A stretch of 38,949 nucleotides of DNA from Elusimicrobiota bacterium (GTDB lineage: Bacteria > Elusimicrobiota > Endomicrobiia > Endomicrobiales > JAPLKN01), in the NCBI GenBank assembly GCA_026388075.1, contig JAPLKN010000146.1, positions 1 through 38,949 of the forward strand. Direction: 5' to 3'. Under the pieces are notes generated by a model. It did not search any database and was not told the DNA's origin. It was given only the letters and a program-made list of their open reading frames with translations. Position numbers and translations under genes: made by a program. Below, in pieces: positions 7,926 to 16,004 of the stretch (within the stretch, counting starts at the first letter, position 1; each line of letters opens with the position of its first letter).

Positions 7926-7954
7926 AGTATATAAAATCCAGCAGTATTTGTAAA
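7926..7954 (-). promoter_or_regulatory. Putative promoter of the 7.7-kb surface cluster
   Basis: TTTACA (7949-7954), a 17-base spacer and TATACT (7926-7931) on the minus strand. The predicted start is near 7919, about 185 bases before the GTG of the 242-aa gene. Confidence 0.45.
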
Positions 7955-8126
7955 GGGGTGTCAAGAAAAAATTACGGTATTATACTGAAACTCTGCCGAC
8001 AGGAGTCGGCGGGTTCATCTTCACATTCATCTCCCGAAAGAAGTCGGGGGTTTTCTGCGAATCTGAATAAAGGTTGGATTTGTTTAAAAGGTATGGAAAA
8101 ACAGTATAAATTCGCTATATTCTCTT

Positions 8127-9680
8127 TTAGTTTGATACAATAGTTAAACTACTGCTTACGGCAGATATTTTGGAAGGCGGCTCAGGCAAGGAACTTGCTT
8201 TTGGCTTGGAAAACAAAGCATAAGAAACATTGTCTTTATCAAAAACCATCGGATTAAAACCTGTTAATGCAAAATATCTCCATCCGGTAGATGAGGCGGA
8301 TGCAACCCACTGCCCGTCATTACCCCGGGGTATTTCCCATTCATTTGCAAATGATAATACAATCTCTTGCTCTTTAGGATTTTTTGATGTGTATGGCAAA
8401 GCGTTATCCGCAAAATTGACAAGGATTGATACCCTTTCAAGCTCTCCGGAAAATCTTATGGCTGCACTTCTATATTTTTCTTCTTCGTTTTTTAGCCCCA
8501 TTTTTTTTGCGTACTGCGACATTACCTGAAATGCAACCGTTTGGAAAGCGGTCCCTTCCATCCAAATCATCCGGAAATTATTTTTTCTTCCTTCAACATC
8601 CGTAAAATCGTACCCTTCCACTCTTACCCCGTTTATGTAATCGGCAACTCTAAAAGTTCTTTCAGCAAAATCCATAAGCTTAAAAGGATCTATTCCCATT
8701 TTAACGAGGTCTTCCGGAGTAATCCCCGTGATCGCCCACGATACCGTATCCAGCGCCGCTACTTTGTCGGGGCCTTTTTCATTATAACCCATATACAAAT
8801 ATTTTTTTTCGTTGTCATAAACTACTTCCTTAAACCATCTTGTTAAACCATTCAGCTCTTCATCAATATCTTTTAAGCCGAAATTTCTTTTTTCAAATAT
8901 TTTTTTTGCTTTAACATTGCCTGAATTATAAATTTCCTTGAGCATTTTAAGAACCGCGTAATAGTCAATATTGTTTTCTGTTGAATACACTTGAGACCAA
9001 TCCGGCCCCCAGCCGAAACCCATGCTTACGCCGCCGCGTTTTCCGTCAGAATATTGATGATGATTCAAGGACATAGCCCATTTAATCATATCAATTATAA
9101 AATCCAGATATTTGAGGTCGCCCGTTAGCGCCGTATACTGCAAAGCGGCTATGGCCACCCACATATTGGGGCCCAGATGAACTCTTGAGTCTATTCCAAC
9201 AGCTAAAGAATTATCATAAGGTTTATCCGTGGCATATGAATTATAAAGCCCTATTGCTCCGTTTTTTTGATTATAAAAATCCATAGCGTAGATATCCAAG
9301 ATATCAGCAGTTTTTTTTGATTGCCCGGCTATTAGATAACAAAGAGCAGAAACAGCGCAGTCATATGTAAAAGACTGCGCGTCCAAAACTCCCCCTCTTC
9401 CGAAAGTAAAAGCCTGGGTAAATAAATCGTAGGCATAACGGCTTGAACCGCGAAAACTTTCTACAAGGCCGTTAATACTGGATTTTTGCCGGTCAAAAAA
9501 ATGAAGGGTTTGAACTTCAACTTTATAGAAATTTTCCTGAAGAGTCGGCGGGACAAATAAATTTCTATGCTCTTTGCTTATATAGTCTCCGGGGAAAACC
9601 TGCGCCTCGGAAAAAACAGAGAGCACAAAAATAAGACATAAATATAACCTTAAATTGATAATTTTTATTATTTTTTTCAA
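8127..9680 (-). CDS. Secreted alpha/alpha-barrel glycosidase-like protein
   Basis: 517 aa with N-terminal signal sequence (LYLCLIFVLSVFSEA, about 1-26). The mature part is rich in paired helices with aromatic and Gly-rich turns (FTYDCAVSALCYLIAG, GPNMWVAIAALQYTALTG, YYAVLKMLKEI, MIWMEGTAFQTVAFQVM, GWRYFALTGFNPM), the pattern of six-hairpin (alpha/alpha)6 glycosidases and lyases acting on polysaccharides. I cannot assign a GH family or name catalytic residues; acidic candidates include the DFTDVEG and WMEGTA region. The start is TTG with a GGA-rich ribosome site just upstream. It has its own promoter (9723-9751). The C-terminal tail after FSKP is Ser/Pro-rich. Neighbouring CBM-like proteins support a glycan role. 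Confidence 0.55.
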   Translation of the reverse strand: MKKIIKIINLRLYLCLIFVLSVFSEAQVFPGDYISKEHRNLFVPPTLQENFYKVEVQTLHFFDRQKSSINGLVESFRGSSRYAYDLFTQAFTFGRGGVLDAQSFTYDCAVSALCYLIAGQSKKTADILDIYAMDFYNQKNGAIGLYNSYATDKPYDNSLAVGIDSRVHLGPNMWVAIAALQYTALTGDLKYLDFIIDMIKWAMSLNHHQYSDGKRGGVSMGFGWGPDWSQVYSTENNIDYYAVLKMLKEIYNSGNVKAKKIFEKRNFGLKDIDEELNGLTRWFKEVVYDNEKKYLYMGYNEKGPDKVAALDTVSWAITGITPEDLVKMGIDPFKLMDFAERTFRVADYINGVRVEGYDFTDVEGRKNNFRMIWMEGTAFQTVAFQVMSQYAKKMGLKNEEEKYRSAAIRFSGELERVSILVNFADNALPYTSKNPKEQEIVLSFANEWEIPRGNDGQWVASASSTGWRYFALTGFNPMVFDKDNVSYALFSKPKASSLPEPPSKISAVSSSLTIVSN

Positions 9681-9722
9681 TTTTTTTCCAATACTTAAAT
9701 TAGGTTGGAATTTCTTTTTAAA

Positions 9723-9751
9723 AGGATAGTCTAATAACTACAATTTGTCAA
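9723..9751 (-). promoter_or_regulatory. Promoter of the alpha/alpha-barrel gene
   Basis: TTGACA (9746-9751), a 17-base spacer and TATCCT (9723-9728) on the minus strand, about 43 bases upstream of the TTG start. Confidence 0.6.
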
Positions 9752-9774
9752 GGTTTTTTTTATAATAAAATTCA

Positions 9775-9840
9775 GGGACACAATACTTAATTATTTTTGT
9801 TGATACATCAAGCAATTATACCAATTAAGTACCGTGTCCC
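9775..9840. repeat. 66-bp inverted-repeat element (REPIN-like)
   Basis: The ends GGGACACAATACTTAATT (9775-9792) and AATTAAGTACCGTGTCCC (9823-9840) are complementary at 16 of 18 positions and enclose 30 bp. The GGGAC terminus resembles the ends of the transposase element at 1101-1860 and of the element at 23171-23254. Confidence 0.6.
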
Positions 9841-9846
9841 CGTATT

Positions 9847-10770
9847 TCAGTATTCCCAGCGAATATTGTCTATATAAAAAGAAAAATTTGTATCCGAAGA
9901 GCTAATTGCAAAAGGATGAATTATCTTTGAAAAATTTACGAGCGTACCGTTTGTCATTGATCTAATTGCAACTGAAACTGTATGCCAGTTGCCGTCAATA
10001 GGTACATAATTGCCTACTCGATCAAATATCAGGTTCCCCCGCCAGGCTATTTCAAAACGCAGATCTTTCGTAGTTTTGACATCAAAAACAATCCTAGAAC
10101 CAGAATAACTGGACATATCGGTAGGCACTTCAGTTCCAAGACCTCCGGGATAGCCGAATTGAAACCATATCCCTCCGGGGTTATCTCCAATATCGACTTT
10201 AAGGCCTTTTGCTCCTTCAGTATGGTCATCGCCTAAAGCCCCCGAAGCTGAAGTTATTATTGTATTCGTGTCCACTTGAGGATATGACCATGCGAAAAGC
10301 CCTCCGCCAAAAACAGTGGGCGGGTTTAGGGTGTCAAACAAAAACTGGCTGGAATTTGAAGCCATCGGAATTTCCCTGAAAATGTCAAACTCCGCAGAAA
10401 CGTTTCTATCGGTAACCACATCGCTTACGGTTATTTGCCCGCTTGCGCGGACACTGCCGTACTGGGTATAAACTTTTGTTGTGCCCAAAGCAGTTCCCGA
10501 ATAAAATGTAACGGTTTTTCCTGTGGTCGGACTTAAAGTTCCCAAGCTAGGATTATCCATTGTCCAGGCAGGAGTGATATCAATATCAGTTGAACCGGTC
10601 GCATCCTGCGGAATAGCTCTTAAAGTGGTTTGGGTCTGTTTTCCAACTATTATCTGAGGAGGTTCCAGAGCAATAACTAAAGTATCAGCAGCAAGCCTGT
10701 CTTTTTTTGAAGTACAGGATGCAAAAACTCCTGAAAATATCAGCAAAGGAATAATTAAATATTTTTTCAT
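9847..10770 (-). CDS. Lipoprotein with Ig-like and carbohydrate-binding-like domains
   Basis: 307 aa. The lipobox VFASC puts the lipidated cysteine at residue 19. Residues about 30-115 form an Ig-like (Big_2-type) domain (TLRAIPQDATGSTDIDITPAWTM, split here by eye from the following VTFYSGTALG strand). Residues about 130-307 form a jelly-roll domain with GIWFQFGY, VPTDMSSY, RFEIAWRGN and the terminal FYIDNIRWEY, shared with the N-terminal domain of the 400-aa protein at 4725-5927. Such domains (CBM11-like fold) usually bind beta-glucans. It starts 12 bases after the DUF5683-like gene, so it is operonic. An outer-membrane glycan-binding lipoprotein is the best reading; the ligand is unknown. 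Confidence 0.6.
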   Translation of the reverse strand: MKKYLIIPLLIFSGVFASCTSKKDRLAADTLVIALEPPQIIVGKQTQTTLRAIPQDATGSTDIDITPAWTMDNPSLGTLSPTTGKTVTFYSGTALGTTKVYTQYGSVRASGQITVSDVVTDRNVSAEFDIFREIPMASNSSQFLFDTLNPPTVFGGGLFAWSYPQVDTNTIITSASGALGDDHTEGAKGLKVDIGDNPGGIWFQFGYPGGLGTEVPTDMSSYSGSRIVFDVKTTKDLRFEIAWRGNLIFDRVGNYVPIDGNWHTVSVAIRSMTNGTLVNFSKIIHPFAISSSDTNFSFYIDNIRWEY

Positions 10771-10782
10771 TTTATTTTCAAG

Positions 10783-11283
10783 TTAAAAAGTTTTAGTGAA
10801 AGATAATTCGATCTTTCTGCCGCCGCAGGCTAATTTTACGCCGTCTTTCCTGCAAAATTTCCAATTTTTTTCGTTTTGAGCATATTCTTCGCCGGAAGAA
10901 ATAAAATACGTATCAACTATGCCGTATAGCCAAAAAAGCGTAAGCGAAAGAACCGCAATATTAAATTTGTTTGATTTGTTTTGATAATCCGAATACGAGT
11001 CATCGTCAATTAGACTTATTTTACGATATTTTTCATAGGCTTTGTCAGACTCTGACAAATAGTAATAGGCCAATGAAGCGGAAAGAAATGCACCTGCTGA
11101 AATAATATAGCCCTTTGTATTGCTCCCTTTATAAAATTGTCCCCATCCGGGAAGAAGAATGGATCTAACCAGAGCATTTTTCTGCGTTCTCTTTGTAAAA
11201 TCCAAAATTATTGTCTTTGCCGAAACAAAACTCGGCATAAGGCAAAGTGCCACAAACAATGTAACAATCTTTTTTATTTTCAT
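10783..11283 (-). CDS. DUF5683-like membrane protein
   Basis: About 166 aa. A signal or first hydrophobic segment (IVTLFVALCLMPSFVSA) precedes ALVRSILLPGWGQFYKGSNTKG, the diagnostic turn of DUF5683-type proteins. Two further hydrophobic helices follow (YIISAGAFLSASLAYYYL and FNIAVLSLTLFWLYGIVDTYF). The function of the domain is unknown; it is frequently found with envelope genes. The frame extends upstream to a TTG at 11301, but the ATG at 11283 gives a normal signal peptide and is preferred. It lies inside the operon, 12 bases before the next lipoprotein gene and 63 bases after the previous one, with a heptamer array in that gap. Confidence 0.65.
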   Translation of the reverse strand: MKIKKIVTLFVALCLMPSFVSAKTIILDFTKRTQKNALVRSILLPGWGQFYKGSNTKGYIISAGAFLSASLAYYYLSESDKAYEKYRKISLIDDDSYSDYQNKSNKFNIAVLSLTLFWLYGIVDTYFISSGEEYAQNEKNWKFCRKDGVKLACGGRKIELSFTKTF

Positions 11284-11310
11284 TTTTCTTTTTCTACTCA
11301 ACCTTTTTTA

Positions 11311-11349
11311 CTTACCCCTTACCACTTAACACTTACCCCTTATCACTTA
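11311..11349 (-). repeat. Heptanucleotide tandem array (TAAGNGN) at a stop codon
   Basis: On the minus strand TAAG recurs six times at exact 7-nt spacing (TAAGTGA, TAAGGGG, TAAGTGT and so on). The first TAA (11347-11349) is the stop codon of the 217-aa lipoprotein gene. The same arrangement exists at 289-313. Confidence 0.75.
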
Positions 11350-12000
11350 TTTCAAAAACTGTATATCGTCCAGATAAACCGTTCCGCCGTTGCCTTTTGT
11401 TGAGCCAAAATATTGAAAAGATAAAATTACATAATATTTTATTCCGGCCGCTAGTGAACCCGAAACAGGGAATTCTACCGTATGCCAATCATGGTCTGCC
11501 AGACTGCTTGTATAAATATTAGTTGTTGTTGAATTTGCTTCAAACTTCATCTGAAAAGCGACACTTGCGTTTAAACTGCCGCGAATCTTAAAAGAAAGTT
11601 TTGTGTATCCGCCGGGCGTCATATCCTTTGTTGAAGGAGAATCCTGATTATTGGAATCTTTTACGGCAAGCCCTATGCCAACCCATTGGAAAGTTCTTAC
11701 ATTGCCGCTGTTATAATCCGTTACTTCGCTCCCGTCCCATGAAAATTTAAGGCATTTTGATCCGTCTGCAGGCCTTTCGTAACAGCTGAAATCAAGAGTC
11801 TGGCCTTCCTGTGAAGTAAAAAAAACCACATCACCGCCGGTCCTAAGTTCCTGATCGTAAATAACATAAGGCCCGCTCCACGACGCTGCGGTAACGATAG
11901 TCGTAGGATTTAGAATTTTATCAGCAGGATTTTTATCGCACGCTGAAAAAATTGCTAAACACGGTATTAAAAAATAATATAAAAAATGTTTTTTACCCAT
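11347..12000 (-). CDS. Lipoprotein with carbohydrate-binding-like domain
   Basis: 217 aa. The lipobox IFSAC places the lipidated cysteine at residue 21. The rest is one jelly-roll domain: a bulge strand with CLKFSWDG, a central WVGIGLAV, GGYTKLSFKIRG, HDWHTVEFPVSG and the closing VYLDDIQFLK. This layout matches CBM11-like domains and the tail of the next-upstream coiled-coil protein. It has no other domain, so it probably displays glycan binding at the outer membrane. It starts 18 bases after the 475-aa gene, with AAGG as a weak ribosome site. Its stop codon begins a heptamer array. Confidence 0.6.
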   Translation of the reverse strand: MGKKHFLYYFLIPCLAIFSACDKNPADKILNPTTIVTAASWSGPYVIYDQELRTGGDVVFFTSQEGQTLDFSCYERPADGSKCLKFSWDGSEVTDYNSGNVRTFQWVGIGLAVKDSNNQDSPSTKDMTPGGYTKLSFKIRGSLNASVAFQMKFEANSTTTNIYTSSLADHDWHTVEFPVSGSLAAGIKYYVILSFQYFGSTKGNGGTVYLDDIQFLK

Positions 12001-12018
12001 TAAAAACCTTGTAAAAGC

Positions 12019-13446
12019 TTATTCAAAAATTAGATCGTCAAGGTATATATTAAATCCTTCGGGATTATCATCTTTTGAAGCCGAAAAGCAAAACCCACCG
12101 ATAACATTTGTAAGATCTCTTCCCTGAAGATCAATAGTATAATTCTGCCATTTTTTGGAAAGTTCAATAGGACCTATTGACGAATTATCTGAATCGGGAA
12201 ACTCCCCGCTTATTCCGCCAACCTTAAACTCGGAAATAACTTCCCCGCCTTTTTCGCCGCAAGCCCAGAATGATAGTTTTTTTGCGCCTGCTAAATTATA
12301 CCCTCCCTTCTTGTCTCCCCAGTTGTTCGGAGGATACTGCCAATAAATTCCTACCCAGCCCGCATTCTGAGACATTTTAGGAACATAAGTGATTTTTATT
12401 GCGGTGGTCCCGCTATGAACTTTTGAGTTATTTGCAGGATTAAATTTTAAATCTCCAAAGTCTCCCATCCATCCTGTCGGATAGTAGTGGTTTCCTTTCA
12501 TGCCGTTGTCAGAATAAATAATAAAAGGAACAAAACTTCCTTTTCCTGGTTTTGTCGCAGTTCCTGCTCTGGATGCTTCCTGCGCTTTTATAAGCGCGGC
12601 GGCTGTTGCCGCTTCGGCTGTCCGCGCTTCTTCTTCCGCGCGAAGTCTCGCTTTATCTTCTTCTTTCGCCCTTTGCTTGTCTTCTACTTGCGACATTGCT
12701 TGAGCTTTTGCTTCAGCTTTTTTCAAAGCTTCGGCTTTTGCCCTTGCTTCTTCTTCGGCTTTTGCTAATGCTTTAGATGCTTCAGCCGTTTCTTTTGTCA
12801 TAGGTTTGCCTGATGTAGATTCAACGGGAGTTTCTTCTTTAACCCTTGTTCTTGACCTGGGACCTCTTTTTGACCGTTCTTCTGCGGCCTTTGCAGATAA
12901 TAGGGCTTCCGATTCCGCTCTTGACTGAGCTTCTGCCGCCGTTTTTGCCTCGGCTTCAGCCCTTGCTTTTGCTTCAGCATCAGCTTTTGCCTTAGCTTCA
13001 GCGTCCTGCTTAAGTTTCATTTCCGCTTCAAGTTTTGCCCTTGCCTCGGTTTCAGCTTTGGCTTTTAATTCCATCTCAAGCTTTGCTCTATCTTCAGCCT
13101 CTTTTTTTGCTTTATCTTCGGCTTCTTTTTTAGCTCTGGTTTCGGCTTCAGCTTTTGCTTTAACCTGGGATTTTTTCTTGGCTTCGGCTCCTGCCTTTGC
13201 CTTTGCCTCAGCTTCTATTGCCGCTTTTCCGAGTTTGCTTTTTATTTTTGTTTCTCCTCCGGAAGTTTCCTCTGCTTTCGGCTGCTCGGCTGCAGCCGGC
13301 TGAGCTGTCGGCGTTGTTGAGGTTACGGCTGTGCTCGTATCCTCGCCTGAAGGCCTAACCCTTCTCGCTCTCGGAGCCGCAAAAGCAAAATCAACCAAAC
13401 TGAGAGTAAAAATTACCGAAAGAAAAATGCTGAAAAACTTTTTCAT
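12019..13446 (-). CDS. Exported Ala/Lys/Glu-rich coiled-coil protein with CBM-like C-terminus
   Basis: 475 aa. Signal peptide 1-23 (FSIFLSVIFTLSLVDFAFA). Residues about 40-290 are a low-complexity A/K/E helix resembling TolA's stalk (repeated AKAEAEAKA-type units), long enough to bridge the periplasm or project from the cell. Residues about 300-475 form a jelly roll with GWVGIYWQYPPNNWG, KKLSFWACG, WQNYTIDLQG and FNIYLDDLIFE, homologous to the 217-aa lipoprotein. The ribosome site AAGGAG lies eight bases before the ATG. It follows the barrel gene by 30 bases, so the stalk may work with that barrel. Unlike TolA it starts with a cleavable-looking signal. The role is inferred. Confidence 0.6.
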   Translation of the reverse strand: MKKFFSIFLSVIFTLSLVDFAFAAPRARRVRPSGEDTSTAVTSTTPTAQPAAAEQPKAEETSGGETKIKSKLGKAAIEAEAKAKAGAEAKKKSQVKAKAEAETRAKKEAEDKAKKEAEDRAKLEMELKAKAETEARAKLEAEMKLKQDAEAKAKADAEAKARAEAEAKTAAEAQSRAESEALLSAKAAEERSKRGPRSRTRVKEETPVESTSGKPMTKETAEASKALAKAEEEARAKAEALKKAEAKAQAMSQVEDKQRAKEEDKARLRAEEEARTAEAATAAALIKAQEASRAGTATKPGKGSFVPFIIYSDNGMKGNHYYPTGWMGDFGDLKFNPANNSKVHSGTTAIKITYVPKMSQNAGWVGIYWQYPPNNWGDKKGGYNLAGAKKLSFWACGEKGGEVISEFKVGGISGEFPDSDNSSIGPIELSKKWQNYTIDLQGRDLTNVIGGFCFSASKDDNPEGFNIYLDDLIFE

Positions 13447-13476
13447 TTTGATTTCTCCTTTTTGAATTATTCTGTG

Positions 13477-15780
13477 TTAATATTTTATCGTTTTAACATC
13501 CCGAGCCAAATATACATCAATAGGCTCAGTAGATGATGAATTGCCTAATCCGTCAACTGCTTCAAGCTCAAACACATAGGTGTCTTGCCTGGCATTAAGA
13601 TTATTGTCGTCCCTGCCGTCCCATTCAATAAGTGAAGAAGGCTGTCCTTCGCCTGAAAAAGTTTTTACCAGTATTCCGCTGGAATTTTTTATTATGATTT
13701 TCCATTCATAGATATCCTGGACCGACATCGCCAAAGGACGAATTCCCAAAACTTCGCCGTTAGACGGTGAAAAAGTAGAATTTGTTAGTGATAATGAAAC
13801 CTGCGGAGGAGTAGTGCTAAGATTGGGTCTTATGCCGTATATATGTTCAGATCTGGCGGATTTTTCTTTGAAGTCAGCTTTTATGGGGCCGAACTTTAAT
13901 ACAAAATAACAATGGACCTCGTCATAATCGCCCAATTCGGGAGCGACGTATTTCCGATCGTTTTGTTTTGCTCCGGTATATCCAAGCCCGGCGCTTATAT
14001 ATTCGCCAAAACTGCGGTTTATATCAATTTTGTATAAATTGTCAAATGTTTCGCCGAATTGTCTTAGCCAAAGTTCCGGGCCCCAATAGTTATGGTCATA
14101 TTCAACTTTTACTGAGTAGGGAGTTTTCTTTAAGGTTAGACTAGAAATAAAATAATTTGTTATGGGCTTACTCGTTGCAGTATTATATGCGGAACTGTTA
14201 GTTGCCAAAGAATCACCAGTGCTAAGTTTTAAGTCCGCTCTAATTTTTTTACTTTTAAAATTGAACCTGTTTAAAAGAGTGAATTCGCTTAGATATCCGT
14301 CGGTAGGCCAGGCGCCGGTAAGTCCCGCGGCATCCCATTTTATATTATTTAATTCATCTTTATAGATTAGGCGGTCAGTAGAGGTAGGATATCTTGTTAA
14401 AGTGCATACTGCGGCAAAAGAATACATGGAATTTTCGTTAGGATTTAGGTTATATTCATCAATACTATCGGGATCATTTCTATAAAACCAAGTGTCTAAG
14501 GTAGGGTCATATGTAAAAACCGCCGATAAAATACTTGCTTCCCTGTTGTCGCCGGTCCCGGGATCTCCCCAGCCAACCCAAAACGGGCTCTCAGGGCCTC
14601 TCGGCTGAAGCACCGGCGATCCAAGAATTCCGTTTACATTCTCATACACAAGAGGGACAGGCCCTAACAGAGGCTTTCTGTATGTGTAATCAAAACCTAA
14701 AGTCATTTGCTTATGCAGTTTTCGGTTTATATGAGTCTTTATTTCCTGCTTGTTTCCCGCGACAAGGCCTAGAAAAGAATATTGAATAGACAACATATCA
14801 AAGGCAACATTTTTCTTCAGATCCAATTTTGTGCTATAGCCAAACGCATCAACTGTTTTTGTTTTGCGTATTGCCTTATCATAGTTTGAACCGCCTATAC
14901 CGGTACCGGGAGCGGCATCTTCAGCGCACACATAATCCCTGTTTACCCTGAAAGGCTGATATAATATTCCTAATTCAACATTATTTTCTGAAATACTGAA
15001 CTTTGAACTAACTTCAACGGATCTCATTCTTTCGTCAGGATCTCCGTAAGGAATAATATGATCCCTATAAATCAGGTGAAGTTTTTGTTTAAGTCCTCTG
15101 GGAATATTAAACGAATAATTTAAGTACACTCCGTTTTTGTAATCCCATATTACCTCAGGCCCATAAATCAGCTGAAAACTGCCGTATTTTCTTGTTGCTA
15201 CGTTCAATTTCCATTCATCTGGAATCGGATAGCCTGCAAGGCGAAGGTATCTTTCCGTTTCATACTGCTCGGGAAATAGAGAAAATAAATCCCCGCTGTA
15301 TTTCCAGGTCTCGTGCCCAACTCCTCTCAAGTACTGCAATCCGGTTTTACTAGAAAAATTGTATTTTACATCCGCCTTGTCCCAGGAATAGCTTTTCCCG
15401 TCAGCGTAAAGCCTGTGATCAATGTTTATCGGCTGCCAGAACCTGTCAGCGTAATTATTTATAAATCTAAATCCAAAATCCGCGTAAAAATTTTTACGCG
15501 GTTTCAAAGACACATCAAGCAGAAGAGTTTGGCCCGAAACAGTTTTCCATTCATTCGCTGTTGAGTTTGAAGATGTATAAGTATAATTATAATTGACACT
15601 TTTATAGCCATCCCTGACAAATGACCATCCGTCACCAAGTTTATGGCTGTAAAAATCAAAGGTTAATTCAGGTTTTATTACAACTGATCCGACGGCAAGT
15701 TTTTCGTCGCAGAAAACTAAGACTGCAGTAAAAAACAGCAGAAAAATTGCAAGGAAAGTTATTTTGTTTTTGTTTCCCAT
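13477..15780 (-). CDS. Large outer-membrane beta-barrel protein with FlgD-like tail
   Basis: 767 aa. Signal peptide (about 1-24, FLAIFLLFFTAVLVFC). Residues about 30-680 consist of alternating-pattern strands rich in aromatic residues (FYADFGFRFINNYADRFW, GVYLNYSFNIP, VELGILYQPF, YSVKVEYDHNYWG, ISAGLGYTGAKQND), consistent with a large barrel. The final 80 residues (YEWKIIIKNSSGILVKTF, IEWDGRDDNNLNARQDTYVF) form a FlgD-like Ig domain. It opens a five-gene operon ending at 9847. The promoter TTGACG-17-TAAAAT ends nine bases before the ATG with no Shine-Dalgarno sequence, so the mRNA may be almost leaderless. It could be a glycan transporter or an adhesion barrel; the substrate cannot be read from the sequence. 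Confidence 0.6.
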   Translation of the reverse strand: MGNKNKITFLAIFLLFFTAVLVFCDEKLAVGSVVIKPELTFDFYSHKLGDGWSFVRDGYKSVNYNYTYTSSNSTANEWKTVSGQTLLLDVSLKPRKNFYADFGFRFINNYADRFWQPINIDHRLYADGKSYSWDKADVKYNFSSKTGLQYLRGVGHETWKYSGDLFSLFPEQYETERYLRLAGYPIPDEWKLNVATRKYGSFQLIYGPEVIWDYKNGVYLNYSFNIPRGLKQKLHLIYRDHIIPYGDPDERMRSVEVSSKFSISENNVELGILYQPFRVNRDYVCAEDAAPGTGIGGSNYDKAIRKTKTVDAFGYSTKLDLKKNVAFDMLSIQYSFLGLVAGNKQEIKTHINRKLHKQMTLGFDYTYRKPLLGPVPLVYENVNGILGSPVLQPRGPESPFWVGWGDPGTGDNREASILSAVFTYDPTLDTWFYRNDPDSIDEYNLNPNENSMYSFAAVCTLTRYPTSTDRLIYKDELNNIKWDAAGLTGAWPTDGYLSEFTLLNRFNFKSKKIRADLKLSTGDSLATNSSAYNTATSKPITNYFISSLTLKKTPYSVKVEYDHNYWGPELWLRQFGETFDNLYKIDINRSFGEYISAGLGYTGAKQNDRKYVAPELGDYDEVHCYFVLKFGPIKADFKEKSARSEHIYGIRPNLSTTPPQVSLSLTNSTFSPSNGEVLGIRPLAMSVQDIYEWKIIIKNSSGILVKTFSGEGQPSSLIEWDGRDDNNLNARQDTYVFELEAVDGLGNSSSTEPIDVYLARDVKTIKY

Positions 15781-15789
15781 TAGTGTCTA

Positions 15790-15818
15790 ATTTTACCTAA
15801 TATTTCTTAATTCGTCAA
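15790..15818 (-). promoter_or_regulatory. Promoter of the five-gene barrel/lipoprotein operon
   Basis: TTGACG (15813-15818), a 17-base spacer and TAAAAT (15790-15795) on the minus strand. The predicted start lies within a few bases of the ATG at 15780. Confidence 0.6.
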
Positions 15819-15846
15819 GTATTACCAATCACTTTTTAAAGATGTT

Positions 15847-15975
15847 CCCCTCTTTGAAAAAGAGGGGTGAGGGGAGATTTAATAACATCAAATCCCTCTC
15901 AATCTCCCTTTTTCAAAGTGAGAAGTTAGTTGGTTACCCCGCATCAAGATGCAGGGAATTGTCAAGTTAAATTTA
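15847..15975. repeat. REP-like hairpin plus dispersed repeat (copy 1)
   Basis: A 9-bp stem hairpin CCCCTCTTT-GAA-AAAGAGGGG (15847-15867) is followed by CCCCGCA (15937) with a GCATC-AA-GATGC hairpin, then GAATTGTCAAGTTAAATTT (15957-15975). The last motif and its CCCCGCA lead recur at 18172-18205, so the repeat flanks the glycosidase gene and tRNA-Val. Confidence 0.5.
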
Positions 15976-16004
15976 CCGCACTTTAGTGTTTTAATTGTAT
16001 TAAA

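Noticed and set aside
7958-8143. Plus-strand 61-codon frame in the intergenic gap
   Set aside because: It runs through hairpin repeats, has no ribosome site and no recognisable protein pattern.
12487-13303. Open plus-strand frames opposite the coiled-coil gene
   Set aside because: They are antisense shadows of the Ala/Lys/Glu repeats, giving Cys/Phe-rich nonsense without start signals.
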